Counted from the first letter of the stretch, positions 25,101 through 33,317 are shown. The stretch is 51,218 nt of DNA from Verrucomicrobiaceae bacterium UBA1938 (GCA_002336895.1 DDFC01000033.1:14935-66152), one strand, 5' to 3'. Program-made: numbers and translations. The notes: generated by a model not told the origin, from the letters alone.

Positions 25101-25571
25101 ATGGCACTCTCCGTCGGTTCCAAAGCCCCTGGCTTCACCCTCAAGTCCAAATCCGCCTCCGGCCTCAGCGATGTCTCGCTCCCCGCTGGCAAGACCACCG
25201 TCCTTCTCTTCTTCCCCCTCGCCTTCACGGGCGTGTGCACCCAGGAGCTGTGCGACATCACCGCCGGCCTCAGCTCCTACAGCGACCTGAACGCCGAAGT
25301 CATCGGCATCAGCGTGGACAGCCCCTTCGCACAGGAAGCCTGGGCGCAGAAGGAAAAGATCGGCATCACCCTGGTGAGCGACCTCAACAAGGAAACCACC
25401 AAGGCCTACGACGTGCTCTTCCCGGGCCTCGCCGGCATCGGCGACACCTCCGCCCGTGCCGCCTTCGTGATCGACAAGAACGGCGTCATCCAGTACTCCG
25501 AGCAGACCCCCACCCCGAAGGATCTGCCGAACTTTGAAGCCGTGAAGGCCAAGCTGGCCGAGCTGGCGTAA
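25101..25571 (+). CDS. Peroxiredoxin/redoxin (AhpC-TSA superfamily)
   Basis: 156 aa. The active site is P39-LAF-T43-GV-C46, with peroxidatic Cys46. A second cysteine at position 51 (CTQELC) is spaced as in Bcp-type atypical two-Cys enzymes. VIGISVDSPFAQEAWAQ and DLNKETTKAYDVLF continue the fold. It reduces H2O2 and organic hydroperoxides in the cytoplasm. The promoter region (24975-25100) holds short palindromes, AGGCCA/TGGCCT at 25026-25040 and GGCCG/CGGCC at 25057-25070, which could be regulatory. The gene ends in a strong intrinsic terminator. Confidence 0.92.
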   Translation: MALSVGSKAPGFTLKSKSASGLSDVSLPAGKTTVLLFFPLAFTGVCTQELCDITAGLSSYSDLNAEVIGISVDSPFAQEAWAQKEKIGITLVSDLNKETTKAYDVLFPGLAGIGDTSARAAFVIDKNGVIQYSEQTPTPKDLPNFEAVKAKLAELA

Positions 25572-25601
25572 GCTGCCGCCCACTGCCCCTCAAAACAATC
25601 T

Positions 25602-25638
25602 GATGCCATGCGATGCTGAATCGCATGGCATCTTTTTT
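25602..25638 (+). terminator. Intrinsic terminator after the peroxiredoxin gene
   Basis: A 12-bp perfect stem, GATGCCATGCGA pairing with TCGCATGGCATC around a 7-base loop, is followed directly by six Ts. It lies 30 bases after the stop codon at 25571 and is the clearest rho-independent terminator in the window. Confidence 0.95.
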
Positions 25639-25697
25639 GTGGTTGAGCGCAGGGGCAGAAAGTGGCTTCTCTACCTGCACTCCCCTCCCCCGATTTC

Positions 25698-26117
25698 ATG
25701 GCCGCACACGCAGACCACTTCTCCATCCCCACGCGGGGAAAAGGCACCTACGAGATCACCGAGCGCTGCCAGCAGATCGTGCGCGCCAGCGGCATACGCA
25801 CGGGCATGGCCACCGTCTTTGTGCAGCACACCAGCGCCAGTCTGGTGATCTATGAAAATGCAGACCCGTCTGCGCGCACGGACCTGCACAGCTTCTTTGA
25901 CCATCTGGTGCCGGAGGACACGCCCTACTTTGTGCACACCTACGAAGGCCCGGACGACATGCCCAGCCACCTGCGCATGGCCCTCACACGCACCTCCGAG
26001 GTCATCCCCGTGGTGGACGGCAGGCTGGCCCTGGGTACCTGGCAGGGCATCTTCCTCTTTGAGCACCGCCGCGCGCCACACACCCGCAGCATCGTGCTCA
26101 GTGTGGTGGGGGAGTGA
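25698..26117 (+). CDS. yjbQ: YjbQ family protein (UPF0047)
   Basis: 139 aa from the ATG at 25698, the usual family length; a GTG at 25662 would add 12 residues close to the terminator. Family landmarks: GTYEITERCQQIVRASGIRTG, ATVFVQHTSASLVIYENADP, DDMPSHLRMALTRTSEVIPV and GTWQGIFLFEHRRAPHTR. The conserved histidines (QHTS, SHL, EHR) are present. Members have been reported to have weak thiamin-phosphate synthase activity and complement thiE loss, which gave the annotation 'secondary thiamine-phosphate synthase'. The physiological role is open. Confidence 0.93.
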   Translation: MAAHADHFSIPTRGKGTYEITERCQQIVRASGIRTGMATVFVQHTSASLVIYENADPSARTDLHSFFDHLVPEDTPYFVHTYEGPDDMPSHLRMALTRTSEVIPVVDGRLALGTWQGIFLFEHRRAPHTRSIVLSVVGE

Positions 26118-26151
26118 GCAGGAGCCGCGCTTCTGGATGCATGGGGTAGCG

Positions 26152-26201
26152 CGGGCAATCCTGTCCGCAAAGAGAGCGCACGCCTCGGGCAGGATTGCCC
26201 G
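26152..26201. repeat. Intergenic hairpin with 12-bp perfect arms
   Basis: CGGGCAATCCTG (26152-26163) and CAGGATTGCCCG (26190-26201) are perfect reverse complements with 26 bases between them. The flanks (GGGGTAG before, CTACACCCC after) are also loosely complementary. It lies between yjbQ and the next gene and has no T-run, so it looks more like a dispersed palindromic repeat than a terminator. Confidence 0.7.
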
Positions 26202-26263
26202 AACTACACCCCACACGATCCATTTTCCTTGCCCGCAATCGTCTTAGTCGGCATGATGAGGGC

Positions 26264-26734
26264 ATGAAAACGCTGATCTGTCTTTTTGCCGCATCTTTGG
26301 TTCTCGTCGTCAGCAGCCAGGCCAAGAAGGAGGTGCCGCCAGCAGCGCCCCTCATGGAGAGCGTGCCGCTGAAATACCTGGATGCCGCCGAGGCCTACCA
26401 GAAGCTCAAAGAATCCTTCCCGAAAATCGAGGAGATGGTGAAGGACATCCAGATCGGCCCCAATGCGCTGACGCTGAACTCCGCGCATGATCAGTATGCC
26501 GAGCTGCGGAAAAAGCTGGCCGAGATCGATGTCAAACCCACCGTCATGCTGCTCAGGGCGGTGATCAGCGAGGTGCAGCCGGACGGCAGTGAAAAGGAGG
26601 TCTCCCGCCGCAACGTGACCTTCGTCGAAGGCCACCCATGGAGCGCGTACGAGACGGTCGGAAACAAGAAGTTCAAGCTGAGCATGACCGTCACCACCTC
26701 CAAGAACACCCCTTCGGCGAATATCCGGAAGTAG
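26264..26734 (+). CDS. Exported short secretin-N-domain-like protein
   Basis: 156 aa from the ATG at 26264. A signal peptide is clear (MKTLICLFAASLVLVVSSQA). The mature part VPLKYLDAAEAYQKLKESFP, with IQIGPNALTLNSAHDQYAEL and RKKLAEIDVKPTVMLLRAVI, resembles the N1/secretin_N module of type II/III secretins (two helices and a sheet, then D-x-(K/R)-P-x-V-x-(L/V)-x-A-x-I). The secretin pore domain is missing: the protein ends about 50 residues later. It may be a periplasmic adaptor or a solitary domain. Family call by eye only. Confidence 0.55.
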   Translation: MKTLICLFAASLVLVVSSQAKKEVPPAAPLMESVPLKYLDAAEAYQKLKESFPKIEEMVKDIQIGPNALTLNSAHDQYAELRKKLAEIDVKPTVMLLRAVISEVQPDGSEKEVSRRNVTFVEGHPWSAYETVGNKKFKLSMTVTTSKNTPSANIRK

Positions 26735-26756
26735 CCTGCAGAACCACTCAACTCCC

Positions 26757-26770
26757 ATCGCCATCAACCG
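26757..26770 (+). repeat. Flanking direct repeat, left copy
   Basis: ATCGCCATCAACCG occurs here and exactly 700 bases later at 27457-27470; the preceding 15 bases are also partly alike. The two copies bracket the A+T-richer SUFU gene. Confidence 0.6.
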
Positions 26771-26851
26771 TCACCCATTCGTTCTACACCGCCTCTTTCA
26801 CTTATCGTGCTGCACTCAGATGCAGGCCGAGGCCAGGTCAGTCTTATCGTC

Positions 26852-27418
26852 ATGTCTGCCGACCCCGTTCTGAAAAAACTTTATCGTGAATATATCGAGC
26901 ACTTCGGCGAACCAGACGACGCTATCGTGTTTGATGCCCCTCCGCCGCCCGACGATTCATTCCCGAACCGAATGGACATTTTTATCTGGCGATCGAATGT
27001 GGACTGCGATGTGACAACGTTTGCAACGATTGGCATGGCATCGCGTCCGATGCACGGAGCCGAACATCGTGCGGAGCTTCATTTTGGCATCCGCGATTCA
27101 CTATTACCGGCACATGCAAAGAAAGTAGCGGCATTTATGGCTAATCTGGCACTCTATCCTTTCTTTCATCGAACGTATTTCGATTGGTGGCACCGCCTCC
27201 GGCAACCGGGTAACATCCCGATGTTTCCTTCATGTTCTTCGCTGTTCTTCCATCCTAGATTTGTCACCGATGGCTGGGACACCGTGACGTTTGAAGACAC
27301 CGAGATCAAGCTCTTGAACGTCATTCCTGTTACTCAGGCAGAGTATGACACCGGATCGGCCCAAAAGGCGCTTGATATCATTGCAGACAAAAAAGTGGAT
27401 TTTCTCCAGCCGCGCTGA
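26852..27418 (+). CDS. Suppressor-of-fused (SUFU)-like domain protein
   Basis: 188 aa from the ATG at 26852 (an in-frame start at 26807 adds 15 residues). IFIWRSNVDCDVTTFATIGM, AELHFGIRDS and the end VTFEDTEIKLLNVIPVTQAE with ALDIIADKKVDF match bacterial SUFU-domain proteins, many of which are immunity proteins of contact-dependent or polymorphic toxins. Base composition differs from its neighbours: bases 27121-27180 contain only 24 G+C of 60, and codon choice is more A/T-ending. A 14-bp sequence ATCGCCATCAACCG occurs on both sides (26757 and 27457). No toxin gene is adjacent. Probably acquired horizontally. Confidence 0.75.
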   Translation: MSADPVLKKLYREYIEHFGEPDDAIVFDAPPPPDDSFPNRMDIFIWRSNVDCDVTTFATIGMASRPMHGAEHRAELHFGIRDSLLPAHAKKVAAFMANLALYPFFHRTYFDWWHRLRQPGNIPMFPSCSSLFFHPRFVTDGWDTVTFEDTEIKLLNVIPVTQAEYDTGSAQKALDIIADKKVDFLQPR

Positions 27419-27456
27419 CGATAATTTGTCCGCACCACCAAACCACCTCAGTCCTT

Positions 27457-27470
27457 ATCGCCATCAACCG
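27457..27470 (+). repeat. Flanking direct repeat, right copy
   Basis: Second copy of ATCGCCATCAACCG, located just upstream of the poly-C run that precedes the 27577 gene. See the left copy at 26757-26770. Confidence 0.6.
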
Positions 27471-27576
27471 CCAACCGCCGTCAACGACCGTAAACAACGG
27501 TCCCCCCCCCCTACCCCGCCTTCCCCTCCTCGCCGCGCTGCTGGCGCTCTCCGGGGCCTGTGCGCTGATCTACCAG

Positions 27577-30500
27577 ATGGCGTGGCTACGGGAGTTTCGG
27601 CTGATGTTTGGCGGGGCCACTCCGGCCACGGCGGCGGTGCTGGCCATCTTCATGGGGGCCATGGGCGCGGGCAGTGCGTTGTTTGGCCGGAAGGCGGAGG
27701 CTTCGTGCAATCCGCTGCGGCTGTATGCCTTCATCGAGCTGGGGGTGGGTGTGGCGGCGCTGCTGACGCCGCTGCTGCTGTGGGCGGTGCGTGCGCTGTA
27801 CCTGAGCACGGGCGGCATCGCCGCGCTGGGGGTGGTGCCGGCCACGCTGCTGCAGCTACTTCTGGCCACGGTGGTGCTGGCTCCGCCCTGCCTGCTCATG
27901 GGCGGCAGCCTGCCTGCGGCCTTCAAGTGGGTGGAAAATGACCGCGATGCCCAGCGCGGCAGCCTGGGAGTGCTGTATGGCGTGAACACCCTCGGCGCTC
28001 TGGCGGGCGTGCTTCTGAGCACCTTCTGGCTGCTGGAGCTGTGGGGCATCCGCGCCACGGTGATGACGGCGGCGGCGGTGAACCTGCTCATTGGTGGTAT
28101 GGCGTGGTATGCAGCGCGCGGGGAGGATGGGAATGGAATGCCAGAAAGGGAGGAGGAGTATGAGGAAGAGGAGGAGGAAAATTCCGCTCGTGCTTTGAAA
28201 CGCAGGTTCGTGTATGCAGCCGCAGGCATCACCGGCTTCACCTTTTTCCTGGCGGAGCTGGTGTGGTTTCGCATCCTGGCGCCGCTGCTGGGCAGCTCGG
28301 TGTATGGCTTTGGGCTCATCCTCGCGCTGGCGCTGGCAGGCATCGGGCTGGGCGGGCTGCTGTACCGCACGCTGTGGGCGGCACGGCCTGGAGCGGTGAC
28401 TCCCGCCGCACTGGCGCGCGTGGCGGGGTGGCAGGCGCTCTTTCTCGCGCTGCCGTGGGCGCTGGGAGACCGGATCGCGGTCTTTGCGGTGGATGTGAAT
28501 CAACTGCGTGCGCTCGGCATGCCGGGGCAGATCACGGGCTGGACGCTGATCGCGGGCCTGCTGGTGCTGGGGCCGTCGGTACTGGCGGGTGTGCAGTTTC
28601 CGCTGCTGGTGGGTCTGCTGGGGCGTGGCAGCCGCGATGCCGGGCGGCATACAGGCATGGCCTATGCGGCGAATACGCTGGGCTCCATCGCAGGCTCTCT
28701 GGCGGGCGGCTTTGTGCTGCTGCCGTGGCTCACCGCACCGGGGGCGTGGCGGCTGGTTTTTCTGCTGACGCTGCTGCTCAGCGTGGGTGCGGCGCTGCTG
28801 GGCGCACGTGGCACGCCGTGGCGCGCGTGGGCGGTGTGCGCGCTGCTGTGGCTGGGTGCGGGCGGGCTGATGCTGGGCGGCACGGGGCCCACCGCCGCAT
28901 GGCGGCACAAGCCCATCGGCTACGGCCGCGTGGAGGTGCTGCCGGGCTACATGAATGAACTGCATGCCTGGCTCAATGCCGCGCGCATGCGGGTGGCGCA
29001 TGAGTTTGAAGGCCGTGAGGCCAGCGTGGCCGCCGTGGCCAGCGACGACGGCTGGTGCCTCTACGTGAACGGCAAGAGCGACGGCTCCGCCTTTGGCGAT
29101 GCAGACACGCAGGTGATGCAGGGCCTGGTGCCCGCGCTGCTGCACACCGCGCCGCACAGCGCCTTTGTGGTGGGCCTGGGCACCGGCACCACCGCTGGCT
29201 GGGTGGCTGATGTGCCGGAGATGCAGCAGGTGGACGTGGTGGAGCTGGAGCCCGCCATGACCACGCTGGCCCGTGATCACTTCGCCCCCGTAAACCGCGA
29301 TGTGCTGGGCAGGAAAAACGTGCGCCTCATCCCCGGCGATGCCCGCGAGGCGCTTCTCTCTGCAGGCCGTAAATACGATCTGGTGATCTCCGAGCCGTCC
29401 AATCCCTACCGCGCCGGAGTGTCCACGCTCTTCACCCAGGAATTCTACGCCGCAGCCAGGGCGCGGCTGAATGAGCGCGGGCTCTTTGCCCAGTGGGTGC
29501 AGGGGTATGAGGTGGACTCGCAGGCCATCCGTCAGGTGTATGCCACGCTGTGCTCCGTCTTTCCGCATGTGGAGACGTGGGTCTCGGGTCCGAATGACCT
29601 GCTCTTCATCGGGCACCTCGTGGCACCAGATTATACCATGAACCATTTGCGCGCACGCATGGCGCTGCCGCTTTTCACCGAGGCGCTGCGCCGCGTGTGG
29701 CTCACGGACAGCATCGAGGGCGTGCTGGCGCGGCATCTGGCCACGCCGGAGTTTGCCCGCAGGCTGCTGCAGGCCCGCCCCGCCATGGTGAACACCGACG
29801 ACCGCAACCTGCTGGAGTACGGCTTTGCCCGCGCGCTGTCGCAGGAGGGCGGGTTCAGCACCACGCAGGTGCTGTCTCGATCCATCCAGGATGGCACGGA
29901 TGTGCCCGCACATCTCGCCCCGCAGGTGGACCGCGCACGCCTGACCTACGAGCGCCAGCGCATGCTCTCGGCAGACCACGCCAGCTTTTCCCTGATGGAT
30001 GAGCTGGAGGGCGATGACGCGCGCCGCGCCCATGCCTGCGCCGCCTACGCCATGGGCCAGCATGACCGCGCCCTGGCCGCATGGGCGGGCACCACCACCA
30101 GCCCCTGCGAGCAGCTCATGCTGCTGGAGTGCGCCGCGCAGGCCGGCACGGCGGAGCAGTTCCGCCCATGGCATGAGGCCGTGAAAAAAGACTGGCCTGC
30201 CGATGCGCATCTGGCCGCTGCGGTGCTGGCCTACCGCCAGGGCTCTGCCGATGACGCCGCTGCGGAGCTGATGCAGGGCTTTGCCGCGCTGCGCACGCAG
30301 GTGTGGGTGCGCCCGCCGCTGGTGCGCGCCGCGCTCGCGCTGGTGCCGCCGCTGGTGGCGGACAATCACGAACTCGCACGCGAATTCCTCCCGCTGCTGC
30401 AGCGGCCCTTTCCCGGCGGACTGGCGGAGCCGCTGCGCGTGAACACCCTGCTGGGCCTCAGCTCGCCGCTGAGCCCCGCGCAGCAGGTGGAGGTGATGTC

Positions 30501-30666
30501 CCTCTTCGAGCCGCACCCGCCGTGGAAGCTGGAGTTTCTGCAGTTCCGCCTTGAAACCTACCGCGCCGCCGGCCATCCCCGCGCCGCCCAGGCCGAGCGC
30601 GATGTGGCGGAATATCTCAAGCACGAAAGCCGCCCGCTGGATGAAGCACGGCCCGAGGCGCGTTGA
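27577..30666 (+). CDS. Fused membrane/spermidine-synthase-like protein 2, N-terminus unresolved
   Basis: 1029 aa from the first usable ATG. Family members have about 20 residues before this point, and the sequence encodes them in frame (LALSGACALIYQ directly precedes the ATG codon), but no ATG, GTG or TTG lies upstream before a stop near 27372. A run of nine to ten Cs at 27502-27510 is a possible frameshift site. Membrane helices occupy about residues 1-430. The SpeE-like domain has VVGLGTGTTAGW and the diagnostic ISEPSNPYRAGVSTLFTQEF. A helical-repeat tail follows. Residues about 190-202 (EREEEYEEEEEE) are encoded by a copy of the GA-rich intergenic repeat arm. The peroxidase gene starts 7 bases downstream. 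Confidence 0.8.
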   Translation: MAWLREFRLMFGGATPATAAVLAIFMGAMGAGSALFGRKAEASCNPLRLYAFIELGVGVAALLTPLLLWAVRALYLSTGGIAALGVVPATLLQLLLATVVLAPPCLLMGGSLPAAFKWVENDRDAQRGSLGVLYGVNTLGALAGVLLSTFWLLELWGIRATVMTAAAVNLLIGGMAWYAARGEDGNGMPEREEEYEEEEEENSARALKRRFVYAAAGITGFTFFLAELVWFRILAPLLGSSVYGFGLILALALAGIGLGGLLYRTLWAARPGAVTPAALARVAGWQALFLALPWALGDRIAVFAVDVNQLRALGMPGQITGWTLIAGLLVLGPSVLAGVQFPLLVGLLGRGSRDAGRHTGMAYAANTLGSIAGSLAGGFVLLPWLTAPGAWRLVFLLTLLLSVGAALLGARGTPWRAWAVCALLWLGAGGLMLGGTGPTAAWRHKPIGYGRVEVLPGYMNELHAWLNAARMRVAHEFEGREASVAAVASDDGWCLYVNGKSDGSAFGDADTQVMQGLVPALLHTAPHSAFVVGLGTGTTAGWVADVPEMQQVDVVELEPAMTTLARDHFAPVNRDVLGRKNVRLIPGDAREALLSAGRKYDLVISEPSNPYRAGVSTLFTQEFYAAARARLNERGLFAQWVQGYEVDSQAIRQVYATLCSVFPHVETWVSGPNDLLFIGHLVAPDYTMNHLRARMALPLFTEALRRVWLTDSIEGVLARHLATPEFARRLLQARPAMVNTDDRNLLEYGFARALSQEGGFSTTQVLSRSIQDGTDVPAHLAPQVDRARLTYERQRMLSADHASFSLMDELEGDDARRAHACAAYAMGQHDRALAAWAGTTTSPCEQLMLLECAAQAGTAEQFRPWHEAVKKDWPADAHLAAAVLAYRQGSADDAAAELMQGFAALRTQVWVRPPLVRAALALVPPLVADNHELAREFLPLLQRPFPGGLAEPLRVNTLLGLSSPLSPAQQVEVMSLFEPHPPWKLEFLQFRLETYRAAGHPRAAQAERDVAEYLKHESRPLDEARPEAR
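28144..28174 (+). repeat. GA-rich repeat arm inside a coding sequence
   Basis: This 31-base stretch matches the reverse complement of 21446-21476 (CT-rich arm of the tandem intergenic repeat) at 29 of 31 positions. One of the two differences turns an in-frame TAA of the repeat into TAT, which keeps the gene open. Confidence 0.7.
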
Positions 30667-30673
30667 AATACAC

Positions 30674-31750
30674 ATGCTCTCCACCCTGCTCGTCATCTTG
30701 GCCGCTGCTGCTGCGGAGCCTCTGCCGGACACCCGGCTGGAGGCGCTGCCGCAGAGTGCGGCGCTGCCGGGCGACACGCCTGCGCAGGTGGCGCTGGGGC
30801 GGCTGCTGTTCTTTGACCCCATCCTCTCCGCCACACGCACGGTGGCCTGCGCCACCTGCCACAGCCCGCAGCATGGCTGGGCGGACGCACGCCCCACGCC
30901 GCTGGGGGTGAATGCCAGCGGCACAGGCCCGGCGCGCAGGCTGGTGGCGGGTGGCGCCTTTCTGCCGCTCACGCGCAACACGCCCACGATCCTGAACACC
31001 GCCTTCAATGGCATCGCCATCAGCAAGCCGTATGATCCCGCGCAGGCCCCGATGTTTTGGGACAACCGCATGCGCAGCCTGGAGGCCCAGGCGCTGGCCC
31101 CCATCCGCCAGCGCGAGGAGATGCGTGGCAATGCGTGCACCGAAGCCGAGGCCGTGCCCGCGATGGTGGCACGATTGAGCGCCATCCCCGAATACGTGCG
31201 CCTCTTTGGCGGAGAGATCACGTCAAAGAAAGTGACGCAGGCCATCGCCGCGTATGAGCGCACGCTCATCACGCCACACACGCCGTTTGACCGCTTCATG
31301 CGTGGCGACAAGACGGCCATGACTCCCGTGCAGCAGCAGGGCATGGCCGCATTCCAGAGAGCCGGATGTGCGCTGTGTCACAATGGCCCCATGCTCTCCG
31401 ACTACAAGCTGCACGCCATCGGGCTCACCGACAACGCGACCAGCCGCAGCGAATTCCGCACACCCACGCTGCGCAATCTCGCACACACCGCGCCCTACAT
31501 GCACCACGGTGGCAGCTCCACGCTGGATGAGGTGCTGCTCTTCTACGACCGCCTCATGGATCAGGCCGCCGAGACCCTGGAAGGCGCCGACACCGCCACC
31601 CTGCCCGCGCTGGATCCCCTGCTCCGCCACATGAACCTGCTGCCGGAAGATCACGCGCTGATCAAAACGTTTCTCGATGCGCTGAACAGTGATGACTACG
31701 ACAAGACCGCGCCGGAAAGAGTGCCGAGCGGGCTTGCGGTCCCGAGGTAG
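30674..31750 (+). CDS. Di-heme cytochrome c peroxidase (CcpA/MauG family)
   Basis: 358 aa from the ATG at 30674 with a short signal peptide (MLSTLLVILAAAAA). Two heme c sites: C59-ATC-H63 and C232-ALC-H236. LGRLLFFDPILSATRTVACA, WDNRMRSLEAQALAPI, FRTPTLRNLAHTAPYMHHG and TLDEVLLFYD are classic CcpA/MauG segments. The family reduces periplasmic H2O2 or, in MauG-like members, performs protein-cofactor oxidation. It begins 7 bases after the spermidine-synthase-like gene, so the two are probably co-transcribed. A frame extension to 30551 overlaps the upstream gene and is not used. Confidence 0.93.
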   Translation: MLSTLLVILAAAAAEPLPDTRLEALPQSAALPGDTPAQVALGRLLFFDPILSATRTVACATCHSPQHGWADARPTPLGVNASGTGPARRLVAGGAFLPLTRNTPTILNTAFNGIAISKPYDPAQAPMFWDNRMRSLEAQALAPIRQREEMRGNACTEAEAVPAMVARLSAIPEYVRLFGGEITSKKVTQAIAAYERTLITPHTPFDRFMRGDKTAMTPVQQQGMAAFQRAGCALCHNGPMLSDYKLHAIGLTDNATSRSEFRTPTLRNLAHTAPYMHHGGSSTLDEVLLFYDRLMDQAAETLEGADTATLPALDPLLRHMNLLPEDHALIKTFLDALNSDDYDKTAPERVPSGLAVPR

Positions 31751-31879
31751 GGCGTCCGCCCCCGCCCGGCCAGGCGCGCTTTTGTTTCAGAAAGTTTCCC
31801 CTTGGGCAGCTCAGCGATGCACGGCAGTATGCAGCGCCTCTGCGCCGCGCCGCCGCCCGGCCCACTCCACCCGCACGCC

Positions 31880-32947
31880 ATGTACCGGAACCGCCGCCGC
31901 CTCCTGCCGCCGCTTCTCTGCTGCTGCCTCCTTCTCCTCCTGGCCCTCTCCACGCAGGCAGCCGGGCAGCCCGTGCTCCACATCTACAACTGGGCCGACT
32001 ACATCAGCCCCGATGTCATCCGCCAGTTCGAGCAGCAGCACTCCTGCCGCGTGGTGGTGGACACCTTTGAGTCCAATGAAAGCATGTACGCCAAGTTCAA
32101 GGCAGGCGCCACCGGCTACGACCTCGTCATCCCCACCGCATACATGATCCAGATCATGCACGCGCAGGGCATGCTCTCTGCGCTGGACCACCGCCTCATC
32201 CCCAATCTCCCGCACATCGACCCCGAGGTGCTGGCCAGGGTGCCAGACCCTGCCATGCACCACAGCGTGCCCTACACCTTTGCCTTTGCCGCCATCGCCG
32301 TGCGGGCTGACAAGCTCCAGTCCCGCCGCCTCCCCCCGGCGCAGGCCACCTGGGCCATGTTTGACCGCAGTGCCCTCGCCGGACGCATGACCCTGCTGGA
32401 CGACATGCGCGAGACCATCGGCGCCGCGCTCAAGTCCCTCGGCTACAGCCTCAACACGCGCGACGACGCCCAGCTGGCCGCCGCGCGGGATGTCCTCATC
32501 CGCTGGAAGAAGAACCTCGCCCTCTTTGACAATGAGGGGTACAAATCCGGCATCGACTCCGCCGAGTTTCTCCTCGTCCACGGCTACAGCGGCGACCTCT
32601 TCCAGGTGCAGATGGAAAACCCCGCCGTGCAGATCATGATCCCGCAGGAGGGCGTGACAATCGGGTGTGATGCCCTCGTCATTCCCAAGGGGGCGCACCA
32701 GCCGCAGCTCGCCCACGCCTTCATCAATTTTGTGCTCGATCCCGCCACCGCCGCGCAAAACATGGAATGGATGGGCTACTACTGCCCCAACAAACCCGCG
32801 CTGGAAAAAGTCAGCCCCGCCTTCCTGCAAAACCCCGCCATCACCATCGCCCCCGAAGTCCGCGCCCGCTGCGAGGTCATCCAGGACCTCGGGCCCGACC
32901 TCGCCAAATATACCAGGATCTGGGATCAGGTGAAAGCCGCGCGCTGA
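31880..32947 (+). CDS. PotD/PotF-like polyamine-type ABC substrate-binding protein (orphan)
   Basis: 355 aa from the ATG at 31880, with an N-terminal signal peptide (RRRLLPPLLCCCLLLLLALS, unusually cysteine-rich). VLHIYNWADYISPDVIRQFE is the signature start of mature PotD/PotF proteins; CRVVVDTFESNESMYAKFKA, GYDLVIPTAYMIQIM and FINFVLDPATAAQNMEWMGY confirm the family. In Gram-negatives it would bind spermidine or putrescine in the periplasm. No PotA, PotB or PotC homologue is adjacent, so it is an orphan, 129 bases after the peroxidase gene. The Cys cluster could serve as a lipobox (inference). Confidence 0.9.
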   Translation: MYRNRRRLLPPLLCCCLLLLLALSTQAAGQPVLHIYNWADYISPDVIRQFEQQHSCRVVVDTFESNESMYAKFKAGATGYDLVIPTAYMIQIMHAQGMLSALDHRLIPNLPHIDPEVLARVPDPAMHHSVPYTFAFAAIAVRADKLQSRRLPPAQATWAMFDRSALAGRMTLLDDMRETIGAALKSLGYSLNTRDDAQLAAARDVLIRWKKNLALFDNEGYKSGIDSAEFLLVHGYSGDLFQVQMENPAVQIMIPQEGVTIGCDALVIPKGAHQPQLAHAFINFVLDPATAAQNMEWMGYYCPNKPALEKVSPAFLQNPAITIAPEVRARCEVIQDLGPDLAKYTRIWDQVKAAR

Positions 32948-33011
32948 GCGCCGGGCTGCGGGGGCGGCCATGCCTGGGAGCAGGGGTTGCAAAGTGAGCT
33001 CTGGAATGGAA

Positions 33012-33041
33012 TTGACGGCGGAGGGGCGGAGTCGGTAAGAT
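33012..33041 (+). promoter_or_regulatory. Sigma-70-like promoter for glsB, predicted near-leaderless
   Basis: TTGACG (33012-33017), 18 bases, TAAGAT (33036-33041). A start point 6-8 bases after the -10 would fall at about 33048, only a few bases before the ATG at 33051. Confidence 0.45.
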
Positions 33042-33050
33042 GGGCGCACT

Positions 33051-33317
33051 ATGTCACTCCAAGGACTTCTCATCTGGTCGGCGCTAGGATTTGTGGCGGG
33101 CATCATCGCCAAGCTCATCATGCCAGGGCGTCAGGGCATCAATCCCATCACCACCATCCTGCTCGGCATCGTGGGCAGTGTCATCGGCGGCAAGGTGGGG
33201 CACCTCATCGGCTGGGGCGTGGAGGGAGAGTTCAGCATCCGCGGCATCGCCACCGCCGTGGGCGGCGCGCTGATCTTCCTGTATGCCTGGCGCTTTCTGT
33301 TTGGGAAGAAAGGCTGA
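33051..33317 (+). CDS. GlsB/YeaQ/YmgE family stress-associated membrane protein
   Basis: 88 aa, three membrane helices: GLLIWSALGFVAGIIAKLIM, TTILLGIVGSVIGGKVG and GGALIFLYAWRFLFG. The segment AKLIMPGRQGINPITTILLG is the family hallmark (transglycosylase-associated, PF04226). Members are small inner-membrane proteins induced by envelope or general stress; the molecular function is unknown. It is an isolated gene with its own promoter, 103 bases after the PotD-like gene. The next gene follows 46 bases downstream. Confidence 0.95.
   Translation: MSLQGLLIWSALGFVAGIIAKLIMPGRQGINPITTILLGIVGSVIGGKVGHLIGWGVEGEFSIRGIATAVGGALIFLYAWRFLFGKKG

Noticed and set aside
27856..31344. 1162-codon minus-strand frame
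   Set aside because: Antisense to the spermidine-synthase-like and peroxidase genes, whose motifs are unambiguous; no recognisable domain.
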